IMG/VR virus record: IMGVR_UViG_3300007649_000012
Location: 1 to 33,096 of that record
From: a virus
Reading direction: 5' to 3' (one strand)
DNA: 33,096 nucleotides
The position numbers were made by a program, and so were the translations under genes. The notes below the pieces were generated by a model. The model worked only from the letters and a program-made list of their open reading frames with translations, ran no database searches and was not told where the DNA came from. Shown here piece by piece: positions 1 through 7,790 of this stretch (position 1 is its first letter; each line of letters starts with the position of its first letter).

Positions 1-377
1 CAAAGGCGCGGATCTTCGTAGCTGAGACGATGTTTTTTTGACCGCAGTTTCTTGGTTCCAACGATCGTGTGATCGTCAGCCAGTTCTCCGATGTAAATGT
101 CGGTTGGCTGATTATTAAGGTAAAAATACTTCCTGTCGTGCCGGAATCCGAAAGGCTCCGGCTGGGAGCGCCACGCGATATAGGTTTTACCGTTGTGCTT
201 GACGATGCTGGGGCTGAAGTTGGCAACGTTGTGCGCAGGCAGACCCCTCAGGATCCGCTTAAAACTGCCCCCTAGGTTCTCTGCTTGTGTATAGACAGTG
301 GGTATACCCTCACGCTCGCGCTTAATCGGGTACACAACATCGCTATTTGCGTGGAAGAAACGGTATGTGATGTTCAT
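1..377 (-). CDS. GH130-like five-bladed beta-propeller glycosidase/phosphorylase, 3' part outside window
   Basis: The minus-strand frame opens with ATG at 377-375 and stays open for 125 codons to the window edge, so the C-terminus is missing. It begins MNITYRFFHANSDVVYPIKR, continues with NFSPSIVKHNGKTYIAWRSQ and reaches SYEDPRL just before the edge. An N-x-SP..-G..Y..WR pattern followed by EDPR is typical of GH130 and related five-bladed propeller enzymes that cleave or phosphorolyse mannosides and other glycans. The start overlaps the stop of the upstream glycosyltransferase as TAATG, implying translational coupling. GH43/GH32-type propellers are alternatives because only the first blades are visible. 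The glycan context supports a role in carbohydrate binding or processing; the substrate cannot be inferred. Confidence 0.65.
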   Translation of the reverse strand, partial: MNITYRFFHANSDVVYPIKREREGIPTVYTQAENLGGSFKRILRGLPAHNVANFSPSIVKHNGKTYIAWRSQPEPFGFRHDRKYFYLNNQPTDIYIGELADDHTIVGTKKLRSKKHRLSYEDPRL

Positions 378-1552
378 TAGGCTGCCAAAAGATCGTTAAT
401 AGCCGCAGAGAAACCGGCGGAAACTGATTCCCAGCGGTACTCGGGGCGTTGTGTCACGGCAAAGCACGCTTCTGCGACTTCGTCGTAAACCTTTTTGTTG
501 TAATACAGTTCGTTAAGGCAATCGACGGCTGATTTCACAGAAATCAGACCGCGTTCAACCCCAAGATCTTTGTCGACAACCCACGTTGCGATGTCTGCGA
601 GCTGCGCAGCCTCATCCCAGATGTCAAGACACGCAGTGTGGGCCGGGACAACTTGGGGTTTACGGCAGCTTGCGTGCTCGAAACTCACCAGGCCCCATCC
701 TTCGCCATCTGCGGTGTTAATACCAACGTCACATGCGTTGTAAATTGTGTTCAGCATCTCATCTGGAGGTGCTTGCATGTAGTTAATGTTCTCCGATGTC
801 AGGATCAGGCGTTGAGCGCCATCGATTTTGACTCGTTCGCACTCACGGCGGAACAGCGGGATAATGTCCCACCCCATATCTTTGGCGCCCATGTGTAGAT
901 ACAACATGGCGTCAGGCTTATCCTGCGCAAACTTAACGAAGGTTTGGATTGTTAAATCGATTCGTTTGCGTGGTTGGTTGCGATTGCCGTTAAAAACGAT
1001 GAATTTGTCTTTAGGCAGACCGAGCTTGTCCCGAGCTTCGTCGCGCGGCATCGGGCTGAACTTGCTGAGGTCCACCCCATGCGGCAGCACACCTAGTTTG
1101 GCCGCTTGCACGCCGTGATCGATGATCCGATGCGCGGATCCCACAGTGAATGTGACAGCAAGATCCCAATGCGGGATGTTCCGCAGCATATCCGGGTAGT
1201 AGCGCTCGCTATCCACCGGGAAGTATGCGATGAATTTGAACTTAAACTTATCCTTTAGGAATTGGCAGCGTTCCCAGAACTGGTTCACGACCCAGATGTC
1301 GTTTAGACAGATGATTACATCCGGCTTTACGTTTTCAATGACTTCCGGAATACGCGGGATTCCAAATCGATCCGGACAATGCAGCGTGGACGCCGGATAA
1401 ATCTTGTAGGGTTTGTCGTGAGGGTCTCCAGCGTAGTTAATACCTAAAACGGTTACTTCGTGCTCTTTACACAGCACATCTAGTACACTATGAGTTACAC
1501 GTGCGAACCCAGTGTTACTGCAAATGTCTCCGTACCAGAGAACTTTCGCCAT
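377..1552 (-). CDS. GT4-type (GT-B fold) glycosyltransferase
   Basis: The protein has 391 residues if it starts at the ATG at 1552, the first start after an AGAGGA ribosome site about 10 nt upstream. The frame is open further upstream, but that extension runs into the oppositely oriented terminase gene and is unlikely to be used. The N-terminal half has a Rossmann-like start (AKVLWYGDICSNTGFARVTH). The C-terminal half has GVLPHGVDLSKFSP near residues 154-167, the GNRNQPRKRID donor-site segment near 189-199, and GEGWGLVSFEH with the E-x7-E pair at E284 and E292. These are hallmarks of retaining GT4 enzymes that move a sugar from a nucleotide donor. It is divergent from terL and coupled to the GH130-like gene downstream. 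It may decorate the virion or alter host surface glycans; donor and acceptor are unknown. Confidence 0.85.
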   Translation of the reverse strand: MAKVLWYGDICSNTGFARVTHSVLDVLCKEHEVTVLGINYAGDPHDKPYKIYPASTLHCPDRFGIPRIPEVIENVKPDVIICLNDIWVVNQFWERCQFLKDKFKFKFIAYFPVDSERYYPDMLRNIPHWDLAVTFTVGSAHRIIDHGVQAAKLGVLPHGVDLSKFSPMPRDEARDKLGLPKDKFIVFNGNRNQPRKRIDLTIQTFVKFAQDKPDAMLYLHMGAKDMGWDIIPLFRRECERVKIDGAQRLILTSENINYMQAPPDEMLNTIYNACDVGINTADGEGWGLVSFEHASCRKPQVVPAHTACLDIWDEAAQLADIATWVVDKDLGVERGLISVKSAVDCLNELYYNKKVYDEVAEACFAVTQRPEYRWESVSAGFSAAINDLLAA

Positions 1553-1554
1553 TC

Positions 1555-1583
1555 TTGAAGTATCCTCTTGATACGGGTAATAT
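1555..1583 (+). promoter_or_regulatory. candidate sigma70-type promoter for terL
   Basis: TTGAAG at 1555-1560 and TAATAT at 1578-1583 are separated by exactly 17 nt. Initiation near 1590 would leave a short leader before the terL ATG at 1607. It lies in the only gap between two divergent genes. This is a consensus match by eye. Confidence 0.4.
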
Positions 1584-1606
1584 AGCAACACTGTCAATTT
1601 ACTGAC

Positions 1607-3127
1607 ATGCCGAGCCGGGAAACTTTTGCCTACCGCCGCGGCGCTCAGATGCGTGCCGTGCGCGCACAAGAAAGCACAATAAGCTCTATTGACTCTATTT
1701 ACTCCAAAGCGGCTGATGATTTTCAGACGTTTTGCACGATCTTGGACAAGCCCCCAGCAAAACACATGCTGGAGTGGCATCACCATCTGATAACGGGGGA
1801 GTCCAATAAGTATTTACTCGATATTGCAGGGCCTAACCTTGATATTTTGAGCCCACGTGGTAGCGCTAAGTCTACTGTACTTAACTTATTTACTGCATGG
1901 ATTATTGGGAGGCACACAACCGCCCAGAGGCCATTACAGATTATTTATGTTTCGTATAACATTGCCACCGCTATCCCCAAAAGTCGAATTATTCGACAGC
2001 TTATTGACTCTCCTGAGTTCCGTAAGATCTTTCCGAGGGTTCAGTTGAAGTCCGGTATGCAGTCGGACATCGGTTGGTCGATTGATTTCGATTACGCAGG
2101 TATTCCGCGTATCGGTGATGAGGAATTCACCCTTAGGGCAGCCGGTCTACGAGGTTCCATTACGTCTAAACGTGCACACCTAGTTATCGTAGATGACCCT
2201 ATTAAATCTAGTGCGGATATTAAGAACCCGGCTATCCGGGATGAGATGAATAACAACTGGTCGTCCGTTATTGCACCAATTATCTTCGAAGGTGGGCGTT
2301 CTATCTGTCTTGGAACTCGTTTCCATCCTCTAGATATCCATAAAACCATGTTTGTACCCACTAAAGGGTGGAAACAGGTGACGCAAGAGGCTATTACGTA
2401 CGATAACAAGGGGGAACCAGTCAGTTATTGGCCGGAACAGTGGTCTGCTGACTATTTGTTAGGTCAGAAAGAGCTAGACCCCGTGGCTTTTGCTTATCAG
2501 TATCAACAGCAGCCCGTGATGACCTCTGATCTGGTCGTTTCTCCCGATCTGCTCGTTAAAGGAGAAGTTGTAACTGAATTTGACAGCCTCGCAGTAGGTA
2601 TTGACCTCTCAGCAAGCAAGAACGAGACCAGCGACTACACAGCTTTTGTGTTAGGAGGGCGTTTAAAGGATAAATACTACATAATCGATGCTCACCAGTG
2701 TCGTTCCATCGGAAATCTTGAAAAAATAGACCTTCTGTGTGATATGTTGCTCGAATGGGGCATTTTGACGCTACATGACGGGCAATATATGCCGACATAC
2801 TCCACGATCACCCTCGTGGTCGAGTCTGTAGCGTACCAAGCGTCGTTGGCGGCGGATTTACGACGAGTTTTGATTAACGACAGGGACCTGGGCAACTTAC
2901 ATATTCATGAAGTCAAAGGTTTTCGCGGGGACAAGATCGCCCGTTTCCGCGGAACGTTAGGTTTGCTAGAAAATAAGAAAATCACGTTCAACAAGTACCG
3001 TAAGTTTGACGCTCTGTTCGATCAGCTGATCAACGTCGGCGCCACAGCGCATGACGACCTCTTAGACGCATACACTTGGCTTATTGCGTATTTACAGCGC
3101 CGAGGGGAGTTTTCAATTGAGTACTGA
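1607..3127 (+). CDS. terL: terminase large subunit (ATPase/nuclease packaging motor)
   Basis: This 506-residue protein has the two-domain layout of large terminases. The ATPase domain shows Walker A PRGSAKST (83-90), Walker B VIVDDP (193-198) and a coupling motif CLGTRFHP (about 234-241). The RNase H-like nuclease domain has acidic residues in GIDLSASKNETSDYTAF (D333), VVESVAYQ (E406) and AHDDLLDAYTWL (D483/D484). It translocates phage DNA into the prohead through the portal and makes the packaging cuts. The ATG at 1607 has a weak ribosome site; an internal ATG at 1649 is possible, and both lie upstream of the conserved region. No small terminase was recognised nearby. The 3' end overlaps the next gene by 11 nt if that gene starts at TTG 3117. 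Confidence 0.95.
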   Translation: MPSRETFAYRRGAQMRAVRAQESTISSIDSIYSKAADDFQTFCTILDKPPAKHMLEWHHHLITGESNKYLLDIAGPNLDILSPRGSAKSTVLNLFTAWIIGRHTTAQRPLQIIYVSYNIATAIPKSRIIRQLIDSPEFRKIFPRVQLKSGMQSDIGWSIDFDYAGIPRIGDEEFTLRAAGLRGSITSKRAHLVIVDDPIKSSADIKNPAIRDEMNNNWSSVIAPIIFEGGRSICLGTRFHPLDIHKTMFVPTKGWKQVTQEAITYDNKGEPVSYWPEQWSADYLLGQKELDPVAFAYQYQQQPVMTSDLVVSPDLLVKGEVVTEFDSLAVGIDLSASKNETSDYTAFVLGGRLKDKYYIIDAHQCRSIGNLEKIDLLCDMLLEWGILTLHDGQYMPTYSTITLVVESVAYQASLAADLRRVLINDRDLGNLHIHEVKGFRGDKIARFRGTLGLLENKKITFNKYRKFDALFDQLINVGATAHDDLLDAYTWLIAYLQRRGEFSIEY

Positions 3128-4064
3128 TTCAGCCCCCGTGGGAGACACTACAGTGCAAAAAGCTCTCGGCCCGGCCGAGCCTGATATGAAAGGTAAAAAA
3201 ATATGGGTTGCTGTAACTGCGCACAGTCCTCTGAGTAGGATAGATCCTCTTATAAATGTTGTAAAAGCGTACAATGATTTTGTTTGCGATGTTTGTATTC
3301 ATGTTTACGTAGATTACGAGTCTCAAAACTGTGTTGAGGATTTAGCGAAAATATTAGAAACAGTCTCAAATAAGACTATTGAGATAAAAGTCGCTTCTCC
3401 GGAATATGAAAATTGGTATCTTACCTGGGCTCATAAGACTGATCTAGCGTTAGCTGTCCTCAATAGAGTCGCGGATTTCTACATTTACCAGGAGAACGAT
3501 ATGGTTCTTCTTTGGGAGAATTTCAGGTATTGGGTTCGCTGGAAGCCGCGCCTCGCTGAGTTGGGTTTAGAGCCTGGTTTTGTTCGATACGAGTTATTTG
3601 AAAATAAGAAGATTGCTTTCGATAATTATTATCCTTATTCTTTGTCGCGGGAGACACCTAATATCTGGGGACATATTGGATTCACAGTCCCTAAGCTTTT
3701 AGTTGTTGATCGCGAAGTTCACTTTTTTGTTCAGCTGGCTAATCCATATTATGGAGCGATGATCCTCGATCAAGCTGATGCCGAGGCTTATATTCGTTCA
3801 GATAGTTGCGATCCGGGGAAAAGTTACGCCAAAGTCGGAATCCGAAACTGGCCTATCGCGGATCGTAGTTCGCTCGGGCTGACGTTCGAGAATGTCCCTT
3901 CAGGATACGAACATAGACGTTGTGTTCCCATGCGGAAAGAAAACGGAGTGTATAAACTGCATTCCAGTAGTCTTATCCTTCACGACGATCTCAAATATTC
4001 CCCGAAATTAAAAGAACTTCATGGAAGTTTGTTAGACTGTGATCATCTAATAAGTCTGGTTTAA
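3117..4064 (+). CDS. putative GT-A-like glycosyltransferase or glycan-related protein
   Basis: I chose the TTG at 3117 because GAGGGGAG lies 7 nt upstream; this gives 315 residues. An in-frame ATG at 3186, just before KGKKIWVAVTAHSPLSR, is the alternative. The N-terminal strand (KKIWVAVTAH), the variable middle and the acidic segment FYIYQENDMVLL resemble the nucleotide-binding core and DxD-like site of GT-A enzymes, but the canonical DxD is not present (it reads QENDM). No membrane segment or signal peptide is seen. It overlaps the end of terL, so the two are probably translated together. Neighbouring GT4 and GT17 genes make a sugar-transfer role plausible, but the family is not firmly recognised. 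Confidence 0.45.
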   Translation: MSTDSAPVGDTTVQKALGPAEPDMKGKKIWVAVTAHSPLSRIDPLINVVKAYNDFVCDVCIHVYVDYESQNCVEDLAKILETVSNKTIEIKVASPEYENWYLTWAHKTDLALAVLNRVADFYIYQENDMVLLWENFRYWVRWKPRLAELGLEPGFVRYELFENKKIAFDNYYPYSLSRETPNIWGHIGFTVPKLLVVDREVHFFVQLANPYYGAMILDQADAEAYIRSDSCDPGKSYAKVGIRNWPIADRSSLGLTFENVPSGYEHRRCVPMRKENGVYKLHSSSLILHDDLKYSPKLKELHGSLLDCDHLISLV

Positions 4065-4183
4065 AGTGGCTGGCGGAGGCGCTGCCTTTGTAACCGTCGG
4101 ATACCAGCTCCAAGGAAGAATCTTGTATCAGACGCTTGGCAGAGGCGACGCGTATAGACTTCGAAAGTTTATTGAATCTCACA

Positions 4184-4444
4184 ATGGAACGATTTTTTGG
4201 TTCAATCCTGCTTGAAGATGATGCCGTACATCATCCAAAGCACTATACGCAGGGTGACATTGAGTGTATCGATGCTTTGCGGGCTGCCTTAGGTGTTGAA
4301 GGTTTTAAGGCATATTGTCGAGGAGCCTGCCTTAAATACCTATGGCGCACAGAACATAAAAACGGAGTTCAAGATCTTCAAAAATGCGCGTGGTATTTAG
4401 ATCGATTAATAGAAGAAGCTGTTAAATACCCTAAACTACCTTAA
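4184..4444 (+). CDS. DUF3310 family protein
   Basis: The core HHPKHYTQGDIECIDALRAA followed by GFKAYCRGACLKYLWRTEHKNG and DLQKCAWYLDRLI is the signature of DUF3310, a small family very common in phages and sometimes loosely called nucleotide kinase without proof. From the ATG at 4184 the product is 86 residues with the domain starting about 15 residues in. The frame is open upstream with TTG codons at 4136 and 4172, so a longer form cannot be excluded. No clear ribosome site decides between them. It sits between terL-linked genes and a string of short genes. Role in infection is unknown. Confidence 0.85.
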   Translation: MERFFGSILLEDDAVHHPKHYTQGDIECIDALRAALGVEGFKAYCRGACLKYLWRTEHKNGVQDLQKCAWYLDRLIEEAVKYPKLP

Positions 4445-4458
4445 GCACTCGGATCCGT

Positions 4459-4746
4459 ATGGACGTTCGCGCTTTTGGTTCGTATTACGGTCAATCTGCT
4501 TCGCTACCGTACGCAAGCGGATTTACGGTTAATGCCTCCGGCACTAATATTAATTTTGCAGCTTGCAGAGGTATTTTTATTGAGAGTGCATCTAAAAACA
4601 CGGATAAAACCTTAGTGGTTACGCTTACGGATTCTCCTGGAACCCCTATAACTTTTAAACACATCCGAGAGGATACACATTTACCAATATCGATTACGTC
4701 TATTAGTGGTATCAGCACTGTTGACTACGTTTACGTGATGTACTGA
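4459..4746 (+). CDS. small hypothetical protein, probably structural
   Basis: This 95-residue protein starts with MDVRAFGSYYGQSASLPYAS and is rich in Ser, Thr, Val and Ile in alternating patterns (LVVTLTDSPGTPITF, ISITSISGISTVDYVYV), suggesting an all-beta fold such as a decoration or fibre-tip protein. There is no signal peptide or membrane helix. Its stop TGA overlaps the next ATG (TGATGG), so it is coupled to the downstream small genes. I do not recognise the family; the structural role is inferred from composition and position between terminase and portal. Confidence 0.6.
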   Translation: MDVRAFGSYYGQSASLPYASGFTVNASGTNINFAACRGIFIESASKNTDKTLVVTLTDSPGTPITFKHIREDTHLPISITSISGISTVDYVYVMY

Positions 4747-4973
4747 TGGCCGACATCGCTAAGAAAAAAGATCCCGCTAAGTGGGCTCGGGCTAAAGCCA
4801 AGGCTCGGGCAAAACTTGGTGGACACAGTGCTCGCGCAATGCAGCTTGCGACTAAGTACTATAAAGATGCGGGCGGACGTTACGAAGGTTCTAAATCTTC
4901 GTCTAATCGACTTTCTCGTTGGGGAAAGGAAGATTGGCAAACTCGTGAAGAGTACGAAAAGGATTCTAAGTAA
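4746..4973 (+). CDS. small basic conserved phage protein
   Basis: The product has 75 residues and is strongly basic. It starts with repeated Lys/Arg/Ala (AKKKDPAKWARAKAKARAKL) and continues GGHSARAMQLATKYYKDAGGRY and LSRWGKEDW. This pattern (basic helix, SARAMQLA, GGRY, SRW..EDW) recurs in short proteins of phages and large algal viruses, possibly the family listed as DUF5872; that number is from memory. The function is unknown; nucleic-acid binding is possible from the charge. Its start overlaps the previous stop and its own stop overlaps the next ATG as TAATG. Confidence 0.7.
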   Translation: MADIAKKKDPAKWARAKAKARAKLGGHSARAMQLATKYYKDAGGRYEGSKSSSNRLSRWGKEDWQTREEYEKDSK

Positions 4974-5224
4974 TGGCCTCTAGTTACAGTTCTTCTGATT
5001 TAGCCAAGCTTTTTTCAGGCGGAGAGGATAGCTTCCGGGAAGATGTTCTCGACGAAGTTACATCCGAAAAGCTCTTCGACGAGCTGTATCAAGACACGTC
5101 CGATGCCACTCGTTTGGCACTTTGGAATCGTCTTTTGGATGCTACGAAAGACGATCTTTTAAAATCTGCGACTGTGTCCCGGATGACAGGCTCGCCCACG
5201 CAGGCTGGCGGGTCATACGTGTGA
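4973..5224 (+). CDS. small acidic hypothetical protein
   Basis: This 83-residue protein (MASSYSSSDLAKLFSGGEDS...) is acidic and probably helical between residues 20 and 65 (VLDEVTSEKLFDELYQDTSD, ATRLALWNRLLDATKDDLL). No known domain, signal or membrane segment is visible. It is joined to both neighbours by one- to four-base stop/start overlaps (TAATG upstream, TGATG downstream), so it is almost certainly translated as part of the chain. Position between terminase and portal suggests an assembly role, without direct evidence. Confidence 0.65.
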   Translation: MASSYSSSDLAKLFSGGEDSFREDVLDEVTSEKLFDELYQDTSDATRLALWNRLLDATKDDLLKSATVSRMTGSPTQAGGSYV

Positions 5225-5439
5225 TGGCTGATTTAGCTCGCGAAAAAGGTAGGACTGAACGTTATCTACCTAAAGCCGCGTGGGCTTCTTTAAGTCCTTC
5301 TGAACGTCGTGCTACCGACGAAGCCAAGAAACGTGCGACACGCGGCGACAGACCTGTAAATACTCAAGTTCCTAATACAGCTAAAGCACGCGAAGCTCGT
5401 CGTCGAGCATCTGAGTATATTAGGAAGAAGACTTCTTAA
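5224..5439 (+). CDS. small basic conserved phage protein (RTERYLPKAAW type)
   Basis: The start is the ATG at 5224 inside the TGATGG overlap with the preceding gene; the frame is open upstream to 5122, but that part duplicates the previous coding region in another frame and looks non-genuine. The 71-residue product contains GRTERYLPKAAWASLSPSER, then ATDEAKKRATRGDRPV, VPNTAKAREARRRASEYI and a KKT end. This LPK.AW..LS..ER.ATD pattern is a recurrent short phage/algal-virus family, charged and probably helical. Function is unknown. It shares basic character and genomic position with the gene at 4746, so the two may act together. Confidence 0.65.
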   Translation: MADLAREKGRTERYLPKAAWASLSPSERRATDEAKKRATRGDRPVNTQVPNTAKAREARRRASEYIRKKTS

Positions 5440-5444
5440 ACAAA

Positions 5445-5762
5445 ATGCGGAGCCCGTTCAACCAAGCCGCTGATTTTTTTGGTCGGGCTTTTTCCGATCA
5501 AGAGCAAGCTGCAGACACGCAAGAATATTTAGATACCGTATATGACTCTCCATCTGAATACAATCTCCGCTTACAAAGCCCCACTATCGGTGCAATGCCT
5601 CCTGCTTTAACGGGTAACCCTTCCGCTGAGGATGAGATGGATAATTACGTGCGCGGTATGAAAGAGTCTTTGCTCGAGGAAGCTCGGGCAAAGCGGCGCC
5701 CTACTAATGGCGATAGTGCTGTACGCGCCTCTGGCGGAATCAATACTGCCGTTAAGCGCTAA
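5445..5762 (+). CDS. hypothetical protein
   Basis: The frame runs 105 residues from ATG 5445, five bases after the preceding stop, with weak ribosome-site signal. It starts MRSPFNQAADFFGRAFSDQE, is acidic and polar, and contains the segment EDEMDNYVRGMKESLLEEAR near the C-terminus that should be helical. No domain was recognised. It continues the run of short same-strand genes between terL and portal, so an assembly or head-related role is possible, but nothing in the sequence shows it directly. Confidence 0.6.
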   Translation: MRSPFNQAADFFGRAFSDQEQAADTQEYLDTVYDSPSEYNLRLQSPTIGAMPPALTGNPSAEDEMDNYVRGMKESLLEEARAKRRPTNGDSAVRASGGINTAVKR

Positions 5763-5786
5763 TATGCTGACAGCCTTTAGGTTGTC

Positions 5787-6623
5787 ATGCTGTTTGACTG
5801 TTTTTTGTATTTTGACGAAAAAGAGCTCCTGGAGCTCAGAATTGAGTTACTTAAAGATATTGTAGATGGATTTATTATTACAGACGGAGACCGTACGTTT
5901 AAAGGCGATCCTAAGCCTTTTACGTGTGTAGATACCATCCGGGCTCTGGGTTTACCTGAGGATAAGATTCAAGTTCTTCACGTCGAGCTTCCTACTCCTG
6001 AAGATATTCCTAATCCGTGGGCGCGCGAGTATGCCCAGAGGGATGCTTTAGGAGTCGGCATGCGTATGACTCCACCTGATTCTGTGTTCTTTTTCAGTGA
6101 CGTTGACGAAATCCCTAAACCCGAAGCTTTGCTGGAGGCGGTCGAATTAGCCAAAGCAGACACTTCGCGGTGTGTTCGGCTATCCATGCCTATGTTCTAC
6201 GGGCGTGCAGACCTTCGTGTCGTTAATCCGGAAGGCAGCCCTACTGAGGCTCCTAATAATTGGACTTGCGGCACAGTTGTTCTTCACGATCACTTAGATC
6301 AGACGCCCTCGCAAATCCGTCACAACCCAAACGATATTGTTGTCGGGAACTGTGATGCCGGGTGGCACTTTAGCTGGATGGGCGACGCATCTCGCATGAA
6401 ACGTAAGGTCACTTCCTTCTCTCATTGCTATGACGTAATCCCTAACGCTGTAGCCCCTGCTGATAGCCAAGAAATGCTTGATTTTATCGACTCTTATCGT
6501 GCTGCGGCTGGAGCTACGGATCCCTTAGGGCGTACCGATCATATTCTTGAACCTTATCCTCACGAATTGCTGCCAGCGAAGCTTTTTGAGCTAGATCGAG
6601 TTCGTAACTATCTGCTTCCTTAA
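5787..6623 (+). CDS. glycosyltransferase family 17-like protein
   Basis: The 278-residue protein begins MLFDCFLYFDEKELLELRIE, reads VDGFIITDGDRTFKGDPKPF, and carries SDVDEIP at 104-110 after a hydrophobic strand (DSVFFF). The MxFDxFxxxxExxLLxxRLxxL start and the SDVDEIP acidic motif are typical of GT17 (the family of MGAT3, beta-1,4-mannosyl-glycoprotein N-acetylglucosaminyltransferase) and its bacterial and viral relatives. A WHFSWMGD segment in the second half also fits. The acidic motif should hold the metal and nucleotide sugar. Length is normal for microbial members. It follows a small AGG ribosome site. It is likely a cytoplasmic enzyme adding sugar to a phage or host glycan; the acceptor is unknown. 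Confidence 0.85.
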   Translation: MLFDCFLYFDEKELLELRIELLKDIVDGFIITDGDRTFKGDPKPFTCVDTIRALGLPEDKIQVLHVELPTPEDIPNPWAREYAQRDALGVGMRMTPPDSVFFFSDVDEIPKPEALLEAVELAKADTSRCVRLSMPMFYGRADLRVVNPEGSPTEAPNNWTCGTVVLHDHLDQTPSQIRHNPNDIVVGNCDAGWHFSWMGDASRMKRKVTSFSHCYDVIPNAVAPADSQEMLDFIDSYRAAAGATDPLGRTDHILEPYPHELLPAKLFELDRVRNYLLP

Positions 6624-6708
6624 GCATCTTTAGATAACGCCTTAGTTTTTGAGAAAAAATTGTTTAAAATTAGACAAGTTCAACCGTAGATCCGTGGCCG
6701 CTAAACGT

Positions 6709-7746
6709 ATGGCTGGAGGTAACCGTCCTGCGCCCGGCGGCCGGAGTCGTTCCCAGCCACGTGCGGCTACTCCCCGTCCGCAACCTCGAGCTGCTACTCC
6801 CCGTCCGCAACCTCGCGCGGCTGCTCCTCGTCCCCAAGCTGCTGCTCCTCGTCCCCAAGCTGCTGCTCCTCGTCCCCAACGTCCGGCTGCTAGTCAGAAC
6901 CGGATGACCTCTGTTTCTGGTGGGCTGGGCTCTCTTGGTGCTGCTCTTCCCCAACAGACTGGGCGCCCTCAGGCGGACCAAACTAAGGCTCGTCAAGCTA
7001 AAGGAAAGTCTTTAAAAAGGCTGCAGCAACCCAGTGGCGATATGACGCGTTCGATTGCGAAAGGACCTATTACAAAACCGAAAGATCGACCCAAAGTAGC
7101 CGCTGCTTCTCAACCTGCACAAAATTTAAGCTGGCAGTCAAGTGATATCGGAAAATACGCTACTGGGGGAGAAGTTTACGGTGGCTCGCTAGGCCCTGGT
7201 GTGTTCGACGCTGCCGCTTGGATGCGCGCGCGTAATGTTGGCGGCTTCAATGACGAACAGATTAAAGATTATTTAGCCAAGGGAGATACCGGTTTGTATA
7301 TCGGTAATCGTCCTCAAGCTGTTATCGATAATTGGGCCACTCAGAATCCTAAGCAATACACTCAGTATGTAGATCCCACGGGGGAGAATAAATTCGAGCC
7401 GGCTCGAGTTTTATTCAACCCGTTAGGTTCGACCAATTTAGGTATTGGTCGCGGCGGTCTGCAGGACAAGGGAATCTCGTGGTACACAAGCTCTAACTTA
7501 CCCGGCAACAACCAGACCGGGGAGATGAATGTGCTGGAAAATTCTTACTTCATGAATACACCCGAGGGTATGTCCCGAGTTTTTGAGGGCGAGTCGGCCG
7601 TCCCCACTCGTTTTATGGGGGACCCGAAAACTGGCCAGCCCAGCAGCGCCCCCGGCAGTATTCCGTTTGGTTACGATCAGTTTACGTCTCCGGCAGCCAA
7701 GAAATACCTCGAGAGCTTGCAGTACAAGGGCTCGTGGCTTAAGTAG
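6709..7746 (+). CDS. Pro/Ala/Arg-repeat hypothetical virion protein
   Basis: From ATG 6709 (MAGGNRPAPGG) the product has 345 residues; in-frame GTG 6694 and TTG 6649 could extend it, and none has a convincing ribosome site. Residues about 15-60 are a basic low-complexity tract built from PRPQPRAAT and AAAPRPQ repeats. This is followed by a Gly/Ser/Gln-rich linker. The last 200 residues look folded (YATGGEVYGGSLGPGVFDAA, WMRARNVGGFNDEQIKDYLA, GISWYTSSNLPGNN). A basic disordered N-terminus with a compact C-terminus suits a virion-internal or DNA-contacting protein, but the family is unknown. It precedes the portal gene on the same strand. Confidence 0.65.
   Translation: MAGGNRPAPGGRSRSQPRAATPRPQPRAATPRPQPRAAAPRPQAAAPRPQAAAPRPQRPAASQNRMTSVSGGLGSLGAALPQQTGRPQADQTKARQAKGKSLKRLQQPSGDMTRSIAKGPITKPKDRPKVAAASQPAQNLSWQSSDIGKYATGGEVYGGSLGPGVFDAAAWMRARNVGGFNDEQIKDYLAKGDTGLYIGNRPQAVIDNWATQNPKQYTQYVDPTGENKFEPARVLFNPLGSTNLGIGRGGLQDKGISWYTSSNLPGNNQTGEMNVLENSYFMNTPEGMSRVFEGESAVPTRFMGDPKTGQPSSAPGSIPFGYDQFTSPAAKKYLESLQYKGSWLK
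6760..6879 (+). repeat. in-frame tandem repeats (27-bp and 21-bp units)
   Basis: Two adjacent 27-bp units (6760-6786 and 6787-6813) are near identical. They are followed by a partial copy and then two identical 21-bp units (6838-6858 and 6859-6879) ending in CCTCGTCCCCAA. All are multiples of three, so unit gain or loss changes only the length of the Pro/Ala/Arg tract in the encoded protein. Confidence 0.85.
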
Positions 7747-7790
7747 ACTGTTGGGGAGAAAAGTTCTCTTGAATTAACACTGTACTGAAT

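Noticed and set aside
1553-1786. Upstream extension of the GT4 frame to 469 residues
   Set aside because: It covers the promoter and the first part of terL on the other strand, and a good ribosome site precedes ATG 1552.
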